A stretch of DNA of 50,565 nucleotides from a bacterium BMS3Bbin14. GTDB taxonomy: Bacteria > Desulfobacterota > Desulfobulbia > Desulfobulbales > Desulfobulbaceae. The translations under genes and the position numbers were made by a program. Where the stretch lies: positions 1-50,565 of the forward strand of contig BDTX01000016.1 in the NCBI GenBank assembly GCA_002897615.1. The letters run 5' to 3'. Shown one piece after another: positions 1 to 9,621 of the stretch. Positions within the stretch are counted from its first letter, which is position 1. Each line of letters starts with the position of its first letter. Under the pieces are notes generated by a model. That model was not told the DNA's origin and made no database searches. It saw only the letters and a list, made by a program, of their open reading frames with translations.

Positions 1-770
1 CGGCCATTATCGTCTCCGGCTTGGGAGTTTCCTCCTCGTCGTCGAAGAAGAAGTTGATGTTCTCTTCAAGTTTTTCCTGAATTTCGGCCTCCCCGGCCAT
101 TATCGTCTCCGGCTTGGGAGTTTCCTCCTCATCGCCCATGGAGAAGTCGATTTTTTCCTCTTCAAGTTTTTCCTGAATTTCGGCCTCCCCGGCCATTATC
201 GTCTCCGGCTTGGGAGTTTCCTCCTCATCGCCCATGGAGAAGTCGATTTTTTCCTCTTCAAGTTTTTCCTGAACTTCGGCCTCCTCGGCCATTATCGTCT
301 CCGGCTTGGGAGTTTCCTCCTCGTCGCCCATGGAGAAGTCGATTTTTTCCTCTTCAAGTTTTTCCTGAACTTCGGCCTCCTCGGCCATTATCGTCTCCGG
401 CTTGGGAGTTTCCTCCTCGTCGTCGAAGAAGAAGTTGATGTTCTCTTCAAGTTTTTCCTGAATTTCGGCCTCCCCGGCCATTATCGTCTCCGGCTTGGGA
501 GTTTCCTCTTCATCGCCCATGGAGAAGTTGATTTTTTCCTCTTCAAGTTTTTCCTGAACTTCGGCTTCCCCGGCCATTATCGTCTCCGGCTTGGGGGGTT
601 CCTCCTCCTCGCCCATGGAGAAGTTGATTTTTTCCTCTTCAAGTTTTTCCTGAACTTCGGCCTCCTCGGCCATTATCGTCTCCGGCTTGGGAGTTTCCTC
701 CTCCTCCTCCTCGTCGAAGAAGAAGTCGATTTTCTCCGCAAGCTCTTCCTGGATGTCTACTTCCCTCGCC
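1..770. repeat. In-frame coding tandem repeat, 93/96-bp units
   Basis: Units begin at about 2, 95, 191, 287, 383, 476, 572 and 668, with spacings of 93, 96, 96, 96, 93, 96 and 96 bp. The 93-bp type encodes NINFFFDDEEE and the 96-bp type encodes KI(D/N)FSMG(D/E)EEE. From 1 upward the order is A-B-B-B-A-B-B-A', which suggests duplication of multi-unit blocks. Every unit keeps the reading frame. The array continues beyond the window. Confidence 0.95.
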
Positions 771-1906
771 TCCATCTCCTCTGCCGCGTTGAAAGTTCCC
801 TCTTCCATGGCATCGGCCAAGGCGGGGATAACTTCTCCCTTTGGTTCCTTTCCTTCAGCGGGGAAGGCTGTCGCTTCTTCGGGTTCTTCATCGAGAACGT
901 TGTCGGCAACAGTCTCAACCGTCGGGGGCATGGTCTCTGCCGCCAATCCTTTCTCAGAGGGGAGATCAAATTCTTCTTGTGAAGACTTCACGGCTTCTGC
1001 ACGACTGACGACCAGCAGTTTCAGGTTATTCAAGCTGTTGACTTTTTCAGTAAGGATCGCCCGGCGTTTCTCGGTATCAAGGTCTTCGGCTTCGGCCAGG
1101 AGCCTTATGCCTTCATAAAAGAAGTGGACCAGGGAAAAGGCCTCAGGGTGTGCGTCGGCCCTTTCTTCGGCGATATATAAACGAAGAGTATTTAATCCCT
1201 GGATCAGGACGAGCATATAGCGGTCTTCTGTAAAGCGCTCTCGCAGGATGTCAAGTTGCTCTGACAGATCCTGCAGCCCTTGGTCGGTCACCTCCCAGTC
1301 CAGTCCGAGGACGATCGCATAAAGTTTCTGGAGAGGCTCCTGTTGGTCGGCAGTGGCTTCCGACGTTCCGGGTGCCGAAATGACAGGTGATCCGGGAGCT
1401 GTCCTTTTACTGGTTTGAGCTATCTGGTATTGGAGAATTTTGAATTTTCTGACATCAGCTTTAAGTAGGCCCGTTATCTCCGGTCCCGTAATGTCTGCCG
1501 AAGATATTATTTTTTCAAAATCGTAATACATGGTCAGAAGCAGTTTCATGGCATTCGGATGGGCATATACATGCTCGGCGCGAATGTAGCTGCCGACCTT
1601 GTCAATTCCCTGCAGGTATATCTGAGAGACTTGGTCGTTGTGAAATATCTCCAATTCCTGCAGATTTCTGATTTCTTGCGAGAGTTCCTCGAGGGTGGCA
1701 TCGGTAATTTCCCAGTCAAGAGACAGGATAATGGCCTTGAGCTGACGTAACGGGGAATCGACCGTATCCGTGAATTCGAAGAGGTCAACCTCATTCGTGT
1801 CAAAGTCTTCATCAAGAAAGAGAGTGAGGTCCTCAACCTCGTTCAGGGGGGGGACGACCTTGTTCTCGTAAGTCTTCATGGATTTTTTTTTGCCTCGCTC
1901 CACCAT
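1..1906 (-). CDS. Acidic tandem-repeat protein downstream of MglA (3' end beyond window)
   Basis: The frame is open from ATG at 1906 to the window edge, giving 635 visible residues with no stop. GAGG lies just upstream of the start, and the MglA stop is 9 bp away, so it is the third gene of an operon. Residues about 50-155 and 190-300 are two diverged copies of one helical domain; both contain an (I/V)LxLDWE(I/V)TD motif and a YI..E..(Y/A)AHP(N/E)A motif. From about residue 380 the protein consists of 31-32-residue repeats: an EAE(V/I)QEKLEE helix, then KIDFSMGDEEE or NINFFFDDEEE, then TPKPETIMA. Eight units are visible. There is no signal peptide or membrane segment, so it is probably cytoplasmic. 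I do not recognise a named family. A scaffold or effector role with MglA is inferred from gene order only. Confidence 0.85.
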   Translation of the reverse strand, partial: MVERGKKKSMKTYENKVVPPLNEVEDLTLFLDEDFDTNEVDLFEFTDTVDSPLRQLKAIILSLDWEITDATLEELSQEIRNLQELEIFHNDQVSQIYLQGIDKVGSYIRAEHVYAHPNAMKLLLTMYYDFEKIISSADITGPEITGLLKADVRKFKILQYQIAQTSKRTAPGSPVISAPGTSEATADQQEPLQKLYAIVLGLDWEVTDQGLQDLSEQLDILRERFTEDRYMLVLIQGLNTLRLYIAEERADAHPEAFSLVHFFYEGIRLLAEAEDLDTEKRRAILTEKVNSLNNLKLLVVSRAEAVKSSQEEFDLPSEKGLAAETMPPTVETVADNVLDEEPEEATAFPAEGKEPKGEVIPALADAMEEGTFNAAEEMEAREVDIQEELAEKIDFFFDEEEEEETPKPETIMAEEAEVQEKLEEEKINFSMGEEEEPPKPETIMAGEAEVQEKLEEEKINFSMGDEEETPKPETIMAGEAEIQEKLEENINFFFDDEEETPKPETIMAEEAEVQEKLEEEKIDFSMGDEEETPKPETIMAEEAEVQEKLEEEKIDFSMGDEEETPKPETIMAGEAEIQEKLEEEKIDFSMGDEEETPKPETIMAGEAEIQEKLEENINFFFDDEEETPKPETIMA

Positions 1907-1915
1907 ACCCGTCCT

Positions 1916-2521
1916 CTATGAAAGTTTCCTTTGGATGGACATAACTGTTGAAGATATTATTTTCTTTAATGTCTCCGGTACATTGTAGCCAGTCAAGGCG
2001 CTGGCCTCAAACGACGGCACCTTGAGTTTACTGTTCAGGTCCTGTTCCAGTAGATTGGTAGGAAGAACAGGTATTCCCTGCTTGCGAAGGTCGATCTTGT
2101 TGTATTGCATAACCAGAGGAATACGAAATATGGATTCCTTGAGAGCGGCGAGGTTTTCGTGCAGCTGATTTAGCGAGCCTATGTTTTTTCCCCGCATTTG
2201 TTGCTGGGTATCTGCAACGAAAACGACACCGTCCACCCCTCTGAGGACAAGTTTCCTGGTCGCATTATATTTTATCTGGCCGGGAACCGTATAGAGCTGG
2301 ATCTTTAAATCGAAGCCCTTGATCTGTCCCATGTCAAAGGGGAGAAAATCGAAAAACAGGGTCCGGTCGCCATGGGTTTTCAGGCTGACCATTTCCGACT
2401 GGATCTGTTTTCTGAACCTGCGGTTGATATATTCAAGATTTGTCGTTTTGCCGCCGCGACCCGGGCCGTAATAGACAATTTTTACCTGGATGACTTTGTC
2501 TTTTAAATTTATGAAGCTCAA
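1916..2521 (-). CDS. mglA: MglA-like small Ras-family GTPase
   Basis: This 201-residue protein matches the bacterial MglA family, polarity switches that in Myxococcus are regulated by the roadblock GAP MglB. The P-loop GPGRGGKTTN is near residue 19, TVPGQ replaces the Ras DxxGQ near residue 78, VFVADTQ follows, and the base-specificity motif NKIDL is near residue 141. It has no lipidation cysteine, as expected for this family. The start is TTG at 2521 with AGGAGAG about 5 bp upstream. The roadblock gene lies 68 bp upstream and the acidic-repeat gene 9 bp downstream, so the three are probably co-transcribed. The polarity role is known for the family but not shown for this organism. Confidence 0.9.
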   Translation of the reverse strand: MSFINLKDKVIQVKIVYYGPGRGGKTTNLEYINRRFRKQIQSEMVSLKTHGDRTLFFDFLPFDMGQIKGFDLKIQLYTVPGQIKYNATRKLVLRGVDGVVFVADTQQQMRGKNIGSLNQLHENLAALKESIFRIPLVMQYNKIDLRKQGIPVLPTNLLEQDLNSKLKVPSFEASALTGYNVPETLKKIISSTVMSIQRKLS

Positions 2522-2589
2522 GATTCTCTCCTGGTCACGGTGTTGCGCAAGCTATCAGATATCTGTTCGCCTGGCGAAGATACGCTGAG

Positions 2590-2982
2590 TTACGCCCAGA
2601 GTTTCCTGATCGCTTCAATCGTTTCGGCAACATTGAGTCGCAGGTATCCCAGTGAGATTTCTTTGCCAAACATACTGATCAGCAGGAGTTCATCGTCAAC
2701 TTTGCTGAAATGGATGTTGCAGTCAGTACCCTTGTGAAACAGCAGGGAGAACTCCTGCTCGCCAACGAGTTTGGCCATGGCATCAACTGTTGCAAAGTTG
2801 CCGGCGGCGAGCGCGGCAAAGGAATAAATATCATATTTGTTTTTGTCGTTGTCCTTTGCAGTAATAATGTTTCCAGCCATATCAATGATAACGACGCAGT
2901 CAACCCCGATTTTTATGAGCTTCTCAGTCAGAATCTCATCCATTTTTTCAAGTTGTTCCTGACTGACAACACCGTAATTCAT
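2590..2982 (-). CDS. Roadblock/LC7 domain protein (MglB-like)
   Basis: This 130-residue protein is a single roadblock/LC7 domain: a first helix (EQLEKMDEILTEKLIKIG), a central VVIIDMAGNIITA strand pair, the FAALAAGNFATVDAMAKL helix, and a C-terminal helix. Family members dimerise and regulate small GTPases; MglB is the GTPase-activating protein of MglA. Its position directly upstream of an MglA homologue supports that role. The start at 2982 has GAGGTGAAG at the right distance. It could instead be one of the many roadblock proteins that simply hold a GTPase in a complex. Confidence 0.88.
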   Translation of the reverse strand: MNYGVVSQEQLEKMDEILTEKLIKIGVDCVVIIDMAGNIITAKDNDKNKYDIYSFAALAAGNFATVDAMAKLVGEQEFSLLFHKGTDCNIHFSKVDDELLLISMFGKEISLGYLRLNVAETIEAIRKLWA

Positions 2983-3121
2983 AGCTTCACCTCGCTAGCG
3001 TGCTTGTCTGCGCACTTATTTTATTTATAGAAAAACTTCATCTTGAATGATATTTCCGATTAAGTGTAAGTATACGCGAGAAAAAAGATTATATGAAGCT
3101 GTTTTTTGCTGCTTTTACTAT

Positions 3122-3148
3122 TTTTTAGTCTGAAATCAGCCATGTCAA
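3122..3148 (-). promoter_or_regulatory. Possible sigma-70 promoter of the roadblock-mglA operon
   Basis: Reading leftward there is a perfect TTGACA (3148-3143), a 15-bp spacer and TAAAAA (3127-3122), about 140 bp upstream of the roadblock start. The surroundings are A+T-rich. The spacer is short and the -10 imperfect, so this is tentative. Confidence 0.35.
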
Positions 3149-3312
3149 TAATTTTTATTAAACCGGTTGCGGTTATATTACACCATGAACTTGAATCGAA
3201 GATCCGTTCGGGATAGAATTTTGCAAGCTTTGATCTCGAAAAAATTCTTGTTTCTGGACGGATATGTCAATCTGAAGGAGCCAGCTGGCTGTGCAGGAAG
3301 GGGAATCCCCTC

Positions 3313-3340
3313 TTGACATCCAGGGAGCACTTCTTATATT
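3313..3340 (+). promoter_or_regulatory. Orphan sigma-70-like promoter
   Basis: TTGACA (3313-3318), a 16-bp spacer and TATATT (3335-3340) form a strong consensus match facing right. No rightward gene follows; the next coding sequence, aat, is on the other strand. It could drive a small RNA or antisense transcript, or be chance. Confidence 0.4.
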
Positions 3341-3526
3341 TAAAAATAGAAATCATTATCAAGTCGTGGTTTCCTGGACAGAAGGAAGGGGCACAGGTTC
3401 GGTCTGGTTGCAAAAGACGAACGTGCGAGTAGTCGGGCGGTCAACCGCTTGATTGCTACATGGAAAAAATGCCGCCCCTCCTCTTGCCGGCTGGCGCCTG
3501 CTGAATCGTTCCCCCTCCTTATCGGT

Positions 3527-4210
3527 TCAACGTAGGCGCCATTTTTTTTGCGGTACTATTGTTGTTACATAACGATGCAGCAATTTTTGCAGGTACTCTC
3601 TTGATATTTCCCGCGCCCCGAATCCGAGCAGATGTTCTGTCGTCATCTGGCAGTCAATCAATTTTATGCCCGTTTTCAGGGCATGTGAGACCAGGGCGCT
3701 CAAGGCCACTTTGGATGAATCGCTTTTCCGGCTGAACATGGATTCACCGAAAAAAACCTGGCCCAGGGCAACCCCGTACAGTCCGCCGACAATTTTGCCG
3801 TCGTACCGGCATTCAATGCTGTGGGCAAAGCCAAGTTCATGTAGATGAGAGTAGGCCTGCTGCATTTCCATGGTGACCCAGGTCTCTTCTCCTTTTTGCT
3901 TGCGAGTCTGGGCACAACTCTTGATTATCTCGGCGAATGATGTGTCTGCGGTGATGGTGAAAATCTGTTGGCGGATCGTCCGGGCAAGGCGTTTCGGCAG
4001 GTGGAATTCATCGGGGAAGAGGACAAGCCTGGGGGCCGGCGACCACCAGAGCAGAGGTTCTCCTTCCCCGTACCAGGGGAAAATCCCCCGGCGGTAGGCT
4101 TCAAGGAGCCGCGGTGCCGACAGGTCTCCGCCGATGGCGAGCAGGCCGTTTGGTTCAGCCAGATCGGGCGCCGGAAACGTAATGTCGGTGTTGAGCTGGA
4201 AAACAGTCAT
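3527..4210 (-). CDS. aat: Leucyl/phenylalanyl-tRNA--protein transferase
   Basis: Aat adds Leu or Phe from aminoacyl-tRNA to proteins with N-terminal Lys or Arg, marking them for ClpS/ClpAP degradation (N-degron pathway, cytoplasm). The 227-residue length is typical. Recognisable blocks are the N-terminal GLLAIGGDLS, RRGIFPWY, LLWWSPAPR, the central ETWVT..M..AY..LHELG.AHS.E, GGLYGVALG..FFGESMFS, and C-terminal LIDCQMTTEHLLGFGAREISR. It lies 118 bp downstream of zwf on the same strand and is probably co-transcribed with it. No strong ribosome binding site precedes the ATG. Confidence 0.97.
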   Translation of the reverse strand: MTVFQLNTDITFPAPDLAEPNGLLAIGGDLSAPRLLEAYRRGIFPWYGEGEPLLWWSPAPRLVLFPDEFHLPKRLARTIRQQIFTITADTSFAEIIKSCAQTRKQKGEETWVTMEMQQAYSHLHELGFAHSIECRYDGKIVGGLYGVALGQVFFGESMFSRKSDSSKVALSALVSHALKTGIKLIDCQMTTEHLLGFGAREISREYLQKLLHRYVTTIVPQKKWRLR

Positions 4211-4328
4211 TGGTCAGGGCCTGGCGGCCGGGTGGAAGATATACCTGCCGGCAAGGGAGAGATTTTCGGTCGGTATTGCAACGGCCGGCCCGGCCTGAAA
4301 AGTTTTTTGACACACCGGGTTGTATCGG

Positions 4329-5837
4329 TTAATCGTCCAGCAGCATGCCTACTGTTTTTCGAGCCGGTTCCGGTCCCCAGGTCCCGGCCGGGTAGAAGTG
4401 GAGATGTTGATCGTGGGAACGGCATTCCTCGCATTCGCGGAGGACCGGGTCCAGAAAAGCCCAGGAAAGCTCAATGCCGTCCTCGCGCCAGAAGAGCATG
4501 TGATCGCCCTCCATACAGTCGAGCAGGACCCGGGCATAGGCGTCCAGCGTCGCTCCCTTGTAATGCTCGCGGTAAGTAAAATCCATGGTCATGGGGTGCA
4601 GACAGATGCTGGTCCCCGGAGTTTTGGTCAGGAACGTCAGCCGAATGGCTTCGTCCGGGTAGGTCTCGATGACTAAACGGTTGGCATGGATGGTTTCGCC
4701 CAAGACCTCCCGGAACAGCCGGGTCGGCACCTCCTTGAACTGGATGACGATTTTTGTTTCCTTGCGGGGCAGTCGTTTGCCGGAGATAAGGTAAAATGGA
4801 ACATTGTGCCAGCGCCAGTTGTCGATGTAGACCTCCATCAGGGCAAAGGTCGGGGTCAGGGAATCGGGTTTCACCCCCTGTTCCGACCGGTATCCGATCA
4901 GGGGTTCGCCATGATTGCTGCCGGCGCTGTACTGTCCCAGGCAGATTCGGCTGCCCTGTTCGGAGCTGAATTGCCGGAGCGACCTGATGACCTTGGCCTT
5001 CTCGTCCTGGACCGCATCGGCCGTAAAATTCCAGGGAGGTTCCATGGCGGTCAGGACCAGCAGCTGCATCAGGTGGTTCTGGAACATGTCGCGCAACACC
5101 CCGGAGGTCTCGTAATAGCCGGCACGACTGCCGACCCCAAGCTCTTCGGCGGCAACAATACCGACAAAGTCGATATGATTTCTGTTCCAGAGAGGCTCGA
5201 AGATGCTGTTGGCAAACCGGAAAATGAGCGTATTCTGTACGGTTTCCTTGGCAAGATAGTGATCAATTCTGAAGATTTGTTCTTCTCGAAAATACTGATG
5301 CAGAGTGGCGTTCAATTCAATGGCTGACTGAAGGTCGCGGCCAAAGGGCTTTTCAACAATGATCCGGGCCCAGCCGTTGGCGTGGCTCTGCTCTTCGGCA
5401 AGCCCCGCTTCCCCGAGAAGCGTGGCAATAATGGAATATAGTCGTGGGGGGACCGACAAGTCAAAGATGCGGTTGCCTTTCGTTTGGGTTTCCTGGTCGA
5501 GTTGCCGCAGATAGCGGGCAAGCTGTTGAAAGCTTGCCGTGTCATAGGTGATGGGCCGGTAGTGGAGGTCAGCGGCAAACTCGTGCCACCGCGTTAAATC
5601 CATCTCCGTTTTTTGATAACCGGCCAGTAATTTTTCTCTGAATACCTCGTCGTTCATGTCGGTGCGGCTGCAGCCGACAATGGTAAAAGGCGTGGGCATT
5701 CGGCCCTGGATAAACATGGAATATAGCGCAGGAATGAGTTTGCGGCGGGTCAGGTCTCCTGACGCCCCGAAGATGACAATGGTGCATGGTTCCAGCACGT
5801 CGGCGGTCCGGAGATCACAGATTTGGTGAGATGGCAT
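4329..5837 (-). CDS. zwf: Glucose-6-phosphate 1-dehydrogenase
   Basis: The enzyme oxidises glucose-6-phosphate to 6-phosphogluconolactone and supplies NADPH at the entry to the oxidative pentose-phosphate or Entner-Doudoroff routes. The N-terminal GASGDLTRRKL is the dinucleotide-binding loop and RIDHYLAKE is the catalytic signature; the C-terminal SYAWLDP-type region reads LSWAFLDP. I chose ATG 5837 (502 residues) because GGGAG lies 7 bp upstream and family length is about 490-510. The frame stays open upstream to 5951, but that adds unlike-family sequence. No gnd, pgl or edd is visible nearby. Confidence 0.96.
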   Translation of the reverse strand: MPSHQICDLRTADVLEPCTIVIFGASGDLTRRKLIPALYSMFIQGRMPTPFTIVGCSRTDMNDEVFREKLLAGYQKTEMDLTRWHEFAADLHYRPITYDTASFQQLARYLRQLDQETQTKGNRIFDLSVPPRLYSIIATLLGEAGLAEEQSHANGWARIIVEKPFGRDLQSAIELNATLHQYFREEQIFRIDHYLAKETVQNTLIFRFANSIFEPLWNRNHIDFVGIVAAEELGVGSRAGYYETSGVLRDMFQNHLMQLLVLTAMEPPWNFTADAVQDEKAKVIRSLRQFSSEQGSRICLGQYSAGSNHGEPLIGYRSEQGVKPDSLTPTFALMEVYIDNWRWHNVPFYLISGKRLPRKETKIVIQFKEVPTRLFREVLGETIHANRLVIETYPDEAIRLTFLTKTPGTSICLHPMTMDFTYREHYKGATLDAYARVLLDCMEGDHMLFWREDGIELSWAFLDPVLRECEECRSHDQHLHFYPAGTWGPEPARKTVGMLLDD

Positions 5838-5978
5838 GGCAGACTCCCGGATGAGGATGATATGAGCACGACGGATCAAAATATGACCCGGGCCTGATGA
5901 AATTTCCGTATAGTGATGTGAATCATAACGCAGGATGATTGTTCTGTACAAGGGAATTTCAGGGGCTGGTTATGTTTG

Positions 5979-6203
5979 CCCTGGACCCGTGAGCGCTCGA
6001 GAACGGTGCAGATGCAGGGCGGCAACGATGTTGATTTATCCTGTGCTTGTGATATCAACGAGTTGTCAACGCAGCAGATGCGCCGTTCTTGAGCGCCCCG
6101 GAGGGCGGCGCGGTGAAGGCCAGGAGATGCATTTATTTGACAATAATACAGTAAATTCCATATATTGCATGGCACTTTACCTCAAGCCGTCACGGATTCA
6201 GGT
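5979..6203. mobile_element. Dispersed TIR element copy A (225 bp, TSD TTG)
   Basis: A full-length copy of the ACCTGAATCCGTGA family. The left end is degenerate (CCCTGGACCCGTGA) and the right end TCACGGATTCAGGT-like is good. It is flanked by TTG at 5976-5978 and 6204-6206. There is no coding capacity. Internal landmarks shared with other copies are GGCGGCAACGATGTTGAT, GATATCAACGAGTTG and the CGCCGTT...GGGCG centre. Confidence 0.9.
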
Positions 6204-6367
6204 TTGCTCTTTTGGAGTTTTTGTTGGGCCTACCTATAAAAAAAATCGTATTGTCTTCAATATGCACACGAGAAACGCACATGGCAAAGTTTAGAAAGAA
6301 TCGATATCCGGAAAAATGTAACTGGTCACAGGGTGTGAAACTCTGCGCTATTCCTTACATCCAACCT

Positions 6368-6475
6368 GTAAACCGTCACAGGTGCCACAGATTTACGTAG
6401 TCGCTTCCGTTCGCTATAGTCCCTCTGTGCGGGCGGGAGTGACCGCGTGAAGATGGGGTGCCGGTGACGGTTTAC
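6368..6475. repeat. 108-bp palindromic element, copy 1
   Basis: Ends are GTAAACCGTCAC (6368-6379) and its exact complement GTGACGGTTTAC (6464-6475). Inside are GTGCCACAGATTT on the left and AGATGGGGTGCC on the right, matching the inner parts of the element at 45156-45263, which is also 108 bp. It could fold into a long cruciform or RNA hairpin. Confidence 0.8.
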
Positions 6476-6581
6476 GGAAAAATATGTTTACAGGACTTGT
6501 CAATTATCCGATAATTGCCTGACTTCCACCGCATGCAACCCGGCTGATCGTCGTAAACCACAGGACGCGAATCGAGCGGCA

Positions 6582-8135
6582 ATGTACCTTGACCATTTTC
6601 ATCTGAATAAATCTCCGTTCCGGGGGGAACCTGATCCGGTGTTTTTTTTCTCGGAGGCCGGCCGGATTGATATCCTGCTGGCACTTCTACAGGATGTTGA
6701 AGGGGGAAAACCGCTCATCAAGCTCGTTGGTCGTCAAGGGACCGGGAAAACACTTTTCGCCCTGCTGCTTACCCGTAAACTGCCGGCCGATTACGATATC
6801 GTCCGCTTTGGTAATCCAGTCGGCTCCTTTGAAGAGCTGCTGCATGCCGCTTGTCTGAAGCTCGGCATGAGTCCAGCTACCGATGTTACAGCGCCGACTC
6901 TTGCGGATGAGTTCCGCAGGCAGCTCGCCCGCCGCGAGGAACAGAAGCGTAAGGTTCTGCTGATTATTGACGAGGCGGAGAAACTTTTTCTGGCCACCCT
7001 GGAACGACTGGTCCGCATGGCCTGCGATGCGGGCGCGGCCGGTGTTCTGCGGCTTCTTTTTCTCGGCCGTTCCGATTTTGATGCCAATTTTAAGCGACTG
7101 GCGGCTTACTGCCCCGGTGTCGATGTCAATGCCGGCTATTCGCTTGAGCCGTTGTCTCTGGAAGAGACGGGCAGGTATTTGTCTTTCCGGCTTGTGACCG
7201 CCGGCCTTTCAGAGACAAAGCATGGCGGGATCTTTGCCGAAGAGGCGGTTATGAGGATTTATCTGGCCGCTATGGGGAACATGCGTCTGACGAATATACT
7301 GGCCGAAGATGCCCTGCGGAAAGCCTATGCGGAAGATAAGCTTTTGGTTTTACCCGAGCATGTCAACTCCCGGTTCCCTGCTGAAAAGAGGGTGTCGCGC
7401 CAGCTTTTTCCCTGGTCCGGGGTTGCGCTGCGGAACAAAATGGGTCTGGCCGGAGGGGCGGCGGTTCTGGCCCTCTTGTTGCTGGTCGCCGTCTGGCCCG
7501 GAGGGAAAAAGGAGAAAGTCCCTGCCGTTATTCACCGGCAGTCATTGGAGCAGGTAAAACCTCTGAAACCGGTAAAGAGTGCTGAGAAGGTGGCAAAAAA
7601 AATCGCTAGTGAGCGTGACCGGAAAACCACGCCGGTTATTGGAAAAAGAGAAAAAACAGCAAACAGGCAGCCAGCGGCGAAGAAAAAGAAGCCCGGAGTC
7701 GTACCTGCGGAGGTGGCCCGGCTGCCTGGGGCAAAGAAGAGGAACGGCCCCGGCAAAAATGTGCATAAAGAAAAAACGGCAGCCGTCGTGGCCGGCAGGA
7801 ACGGCGGCAAGTTATACGAGGCGCGCATGCGGGCCAGTTCAAGGTGGCTGGCTTGGGCCTATCGGGGTGGATTCACGATTCAGCTGATGATGCTCTCCTC
7901 AAAACAGGCCAGATCGAATCTCGAGAATATTCTTGTACGGGATGATTATTACACAATTAAGGATAATCTTTATATCCTGAGCAGAACCTCGCCCCCGATG
8001 CTGTTTGTTTTTTATGGACTCTATGACACAATAGAAGATGCGCGCAAGGCGCGCAGCAATTTGCCGGATTTTTTAAAAAAGCATCACCCCTACGCCCTGG
8101 CGATACGCAGTGCCTTGAAGAAAACAGAAGATTAA
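6582..8135 (+). CDS. ExeA/GspA-like AAA ATPase with membrane anchor and SPOR-like tail
   Basis: The 517 residues begin with the ExeA-type motif MYLDHFHLNKSPF. Walker A GRQGTGKT is near residue 49 and Walker B VLLIIDEAE near residue 127. A hydrophobic segment (GLAGGAAVLALLLLVAVW) near residues 290-308 is followed by a roughly 110-residue Lys/Ala/Pro-rich linker and a C-terminal domain (FTIQLMMLSSKQARSN..., ...YGLYDTIEDARKARSNLP) typical of SPOR peptidoglycan-binding domains. The architecture resembles DamX or GspA: cytoplasmic ATPase and periplasmic glycan-binding tail. It precedes the mre/mrd cell-wall operon, which fits a septal or envelope role. The ATG has a weak ribosome binding site. Confidence 0.85.
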   Translation: MYLDHFHLNKSPFRGEPDPVFFFSEAGRIDILLALLQDVEGGKPLIKLVGRQGTGKTLFALLLTRKLPADYDIVRFGNPVGSFEELLHAACLKLGMSPATDVTAPTLADEFRRQLARREEQKRKVLLIIDEAEKLFLATLERLVRMACDAGAAGVLRLLFLGRSDFDANFKRLAAYCPGVDVNAGYSLEPLSLEETGRYLSFRLVTAGLSETKHGGIFAEEAVMRIYLAAMGNMRLTNILAEDALRKAYAEDKLLVLPEHVNSRFPAEKRVSRQLFPWSGVALRNKMGLAGGAAVLALLLLVAVWPGGKKEKVPAVIHRQSLEQVKPLKPVKSAEKVAKKIASERDRKTTPVIGKREKTANRQPAAKKKKPGVVPAEVARLPGAKKRNGPGKNVHKEKTAAVVAGRNGGKLYEARMRASSRWLAWAYRGGFTIQLMMLSSKQARSNLENILVRDDYYTIKDNLYILSRTSPPMLFVFYGLYDTIEDARKARSNLPDFLKKHHPYALAIRSALKKTED

Positions 8136-8221
8136 AAAGGAGGGTGACCTTGATTGCCCGGACCGTGCTGTATCTTCCGGGGGCGGCAGATACAAACCGG
8201 CAGGTTGGGCGGGTTGGTGGT

Positions 8222-8297
<76 letters not shown>

Positions 8298-8494
8298 ATC
8301 CGTGAAATGACTCGACTCAGATACCATTCTTTCTGTCCGCCTGTCAAGTATATTCATTGATTTTTCATTTTTGATCAGGGTATGCGTTGCCAATTTAACT
8401 GGTTGTTGGTAGAATATAATATTTTTCTATATCCAAGATGATTTAGTGTCTTGTGAGCACTATTTTCCTGTTTTTGAATTTTTTCCAGGGGTGA

Positions 8495-9538
<1,044 letters not shown>

Positions 9539-9621
9539 GCCGGATGACTGCTTTGACGGGGTTTGTGCAATTCGTCTGTTTTGCGGCACTAATTTTTTCC
9601 TGACTGGGTTATAATCCTATT

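Larger units (their letters stand above)
2983..3526. other. Intergenic region, 544 bp, no gene seen
   Basis: This lies between the roadblock gene and the 3' end of aat, both leftward. It holds the candidate leftward promoter near 3122-3148 and a rightward promoter-like pair at 3313-3340. I see no credible open reading frame with a ribosome binding site. Confidence 0.6.
5838..6581. other. Intergenic region between divergent zwf and the ExeA-like gene
   Basis: This 744-bp divergent region carries a full-length dispersed element (5979-6203) and a 108-bp palindrome (6368-6475). Otherwise I see only an A+T-rich stretch at 6204-6367 that could hold promoters. No supported coding sequence is present. 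Confidence 0.7.

Noticed and set aside
1..770. CRISPR-like array
   Set aside because: The units are contiguous and in reading frame with no unique spacers; they encode a protein repeat.
8136..8221. Terminator after the ExeA-like gene
   Set aside because: GTATCT...AGATAC can pair around 8170-8194 but no T-run follows, so the evidence is too weak.
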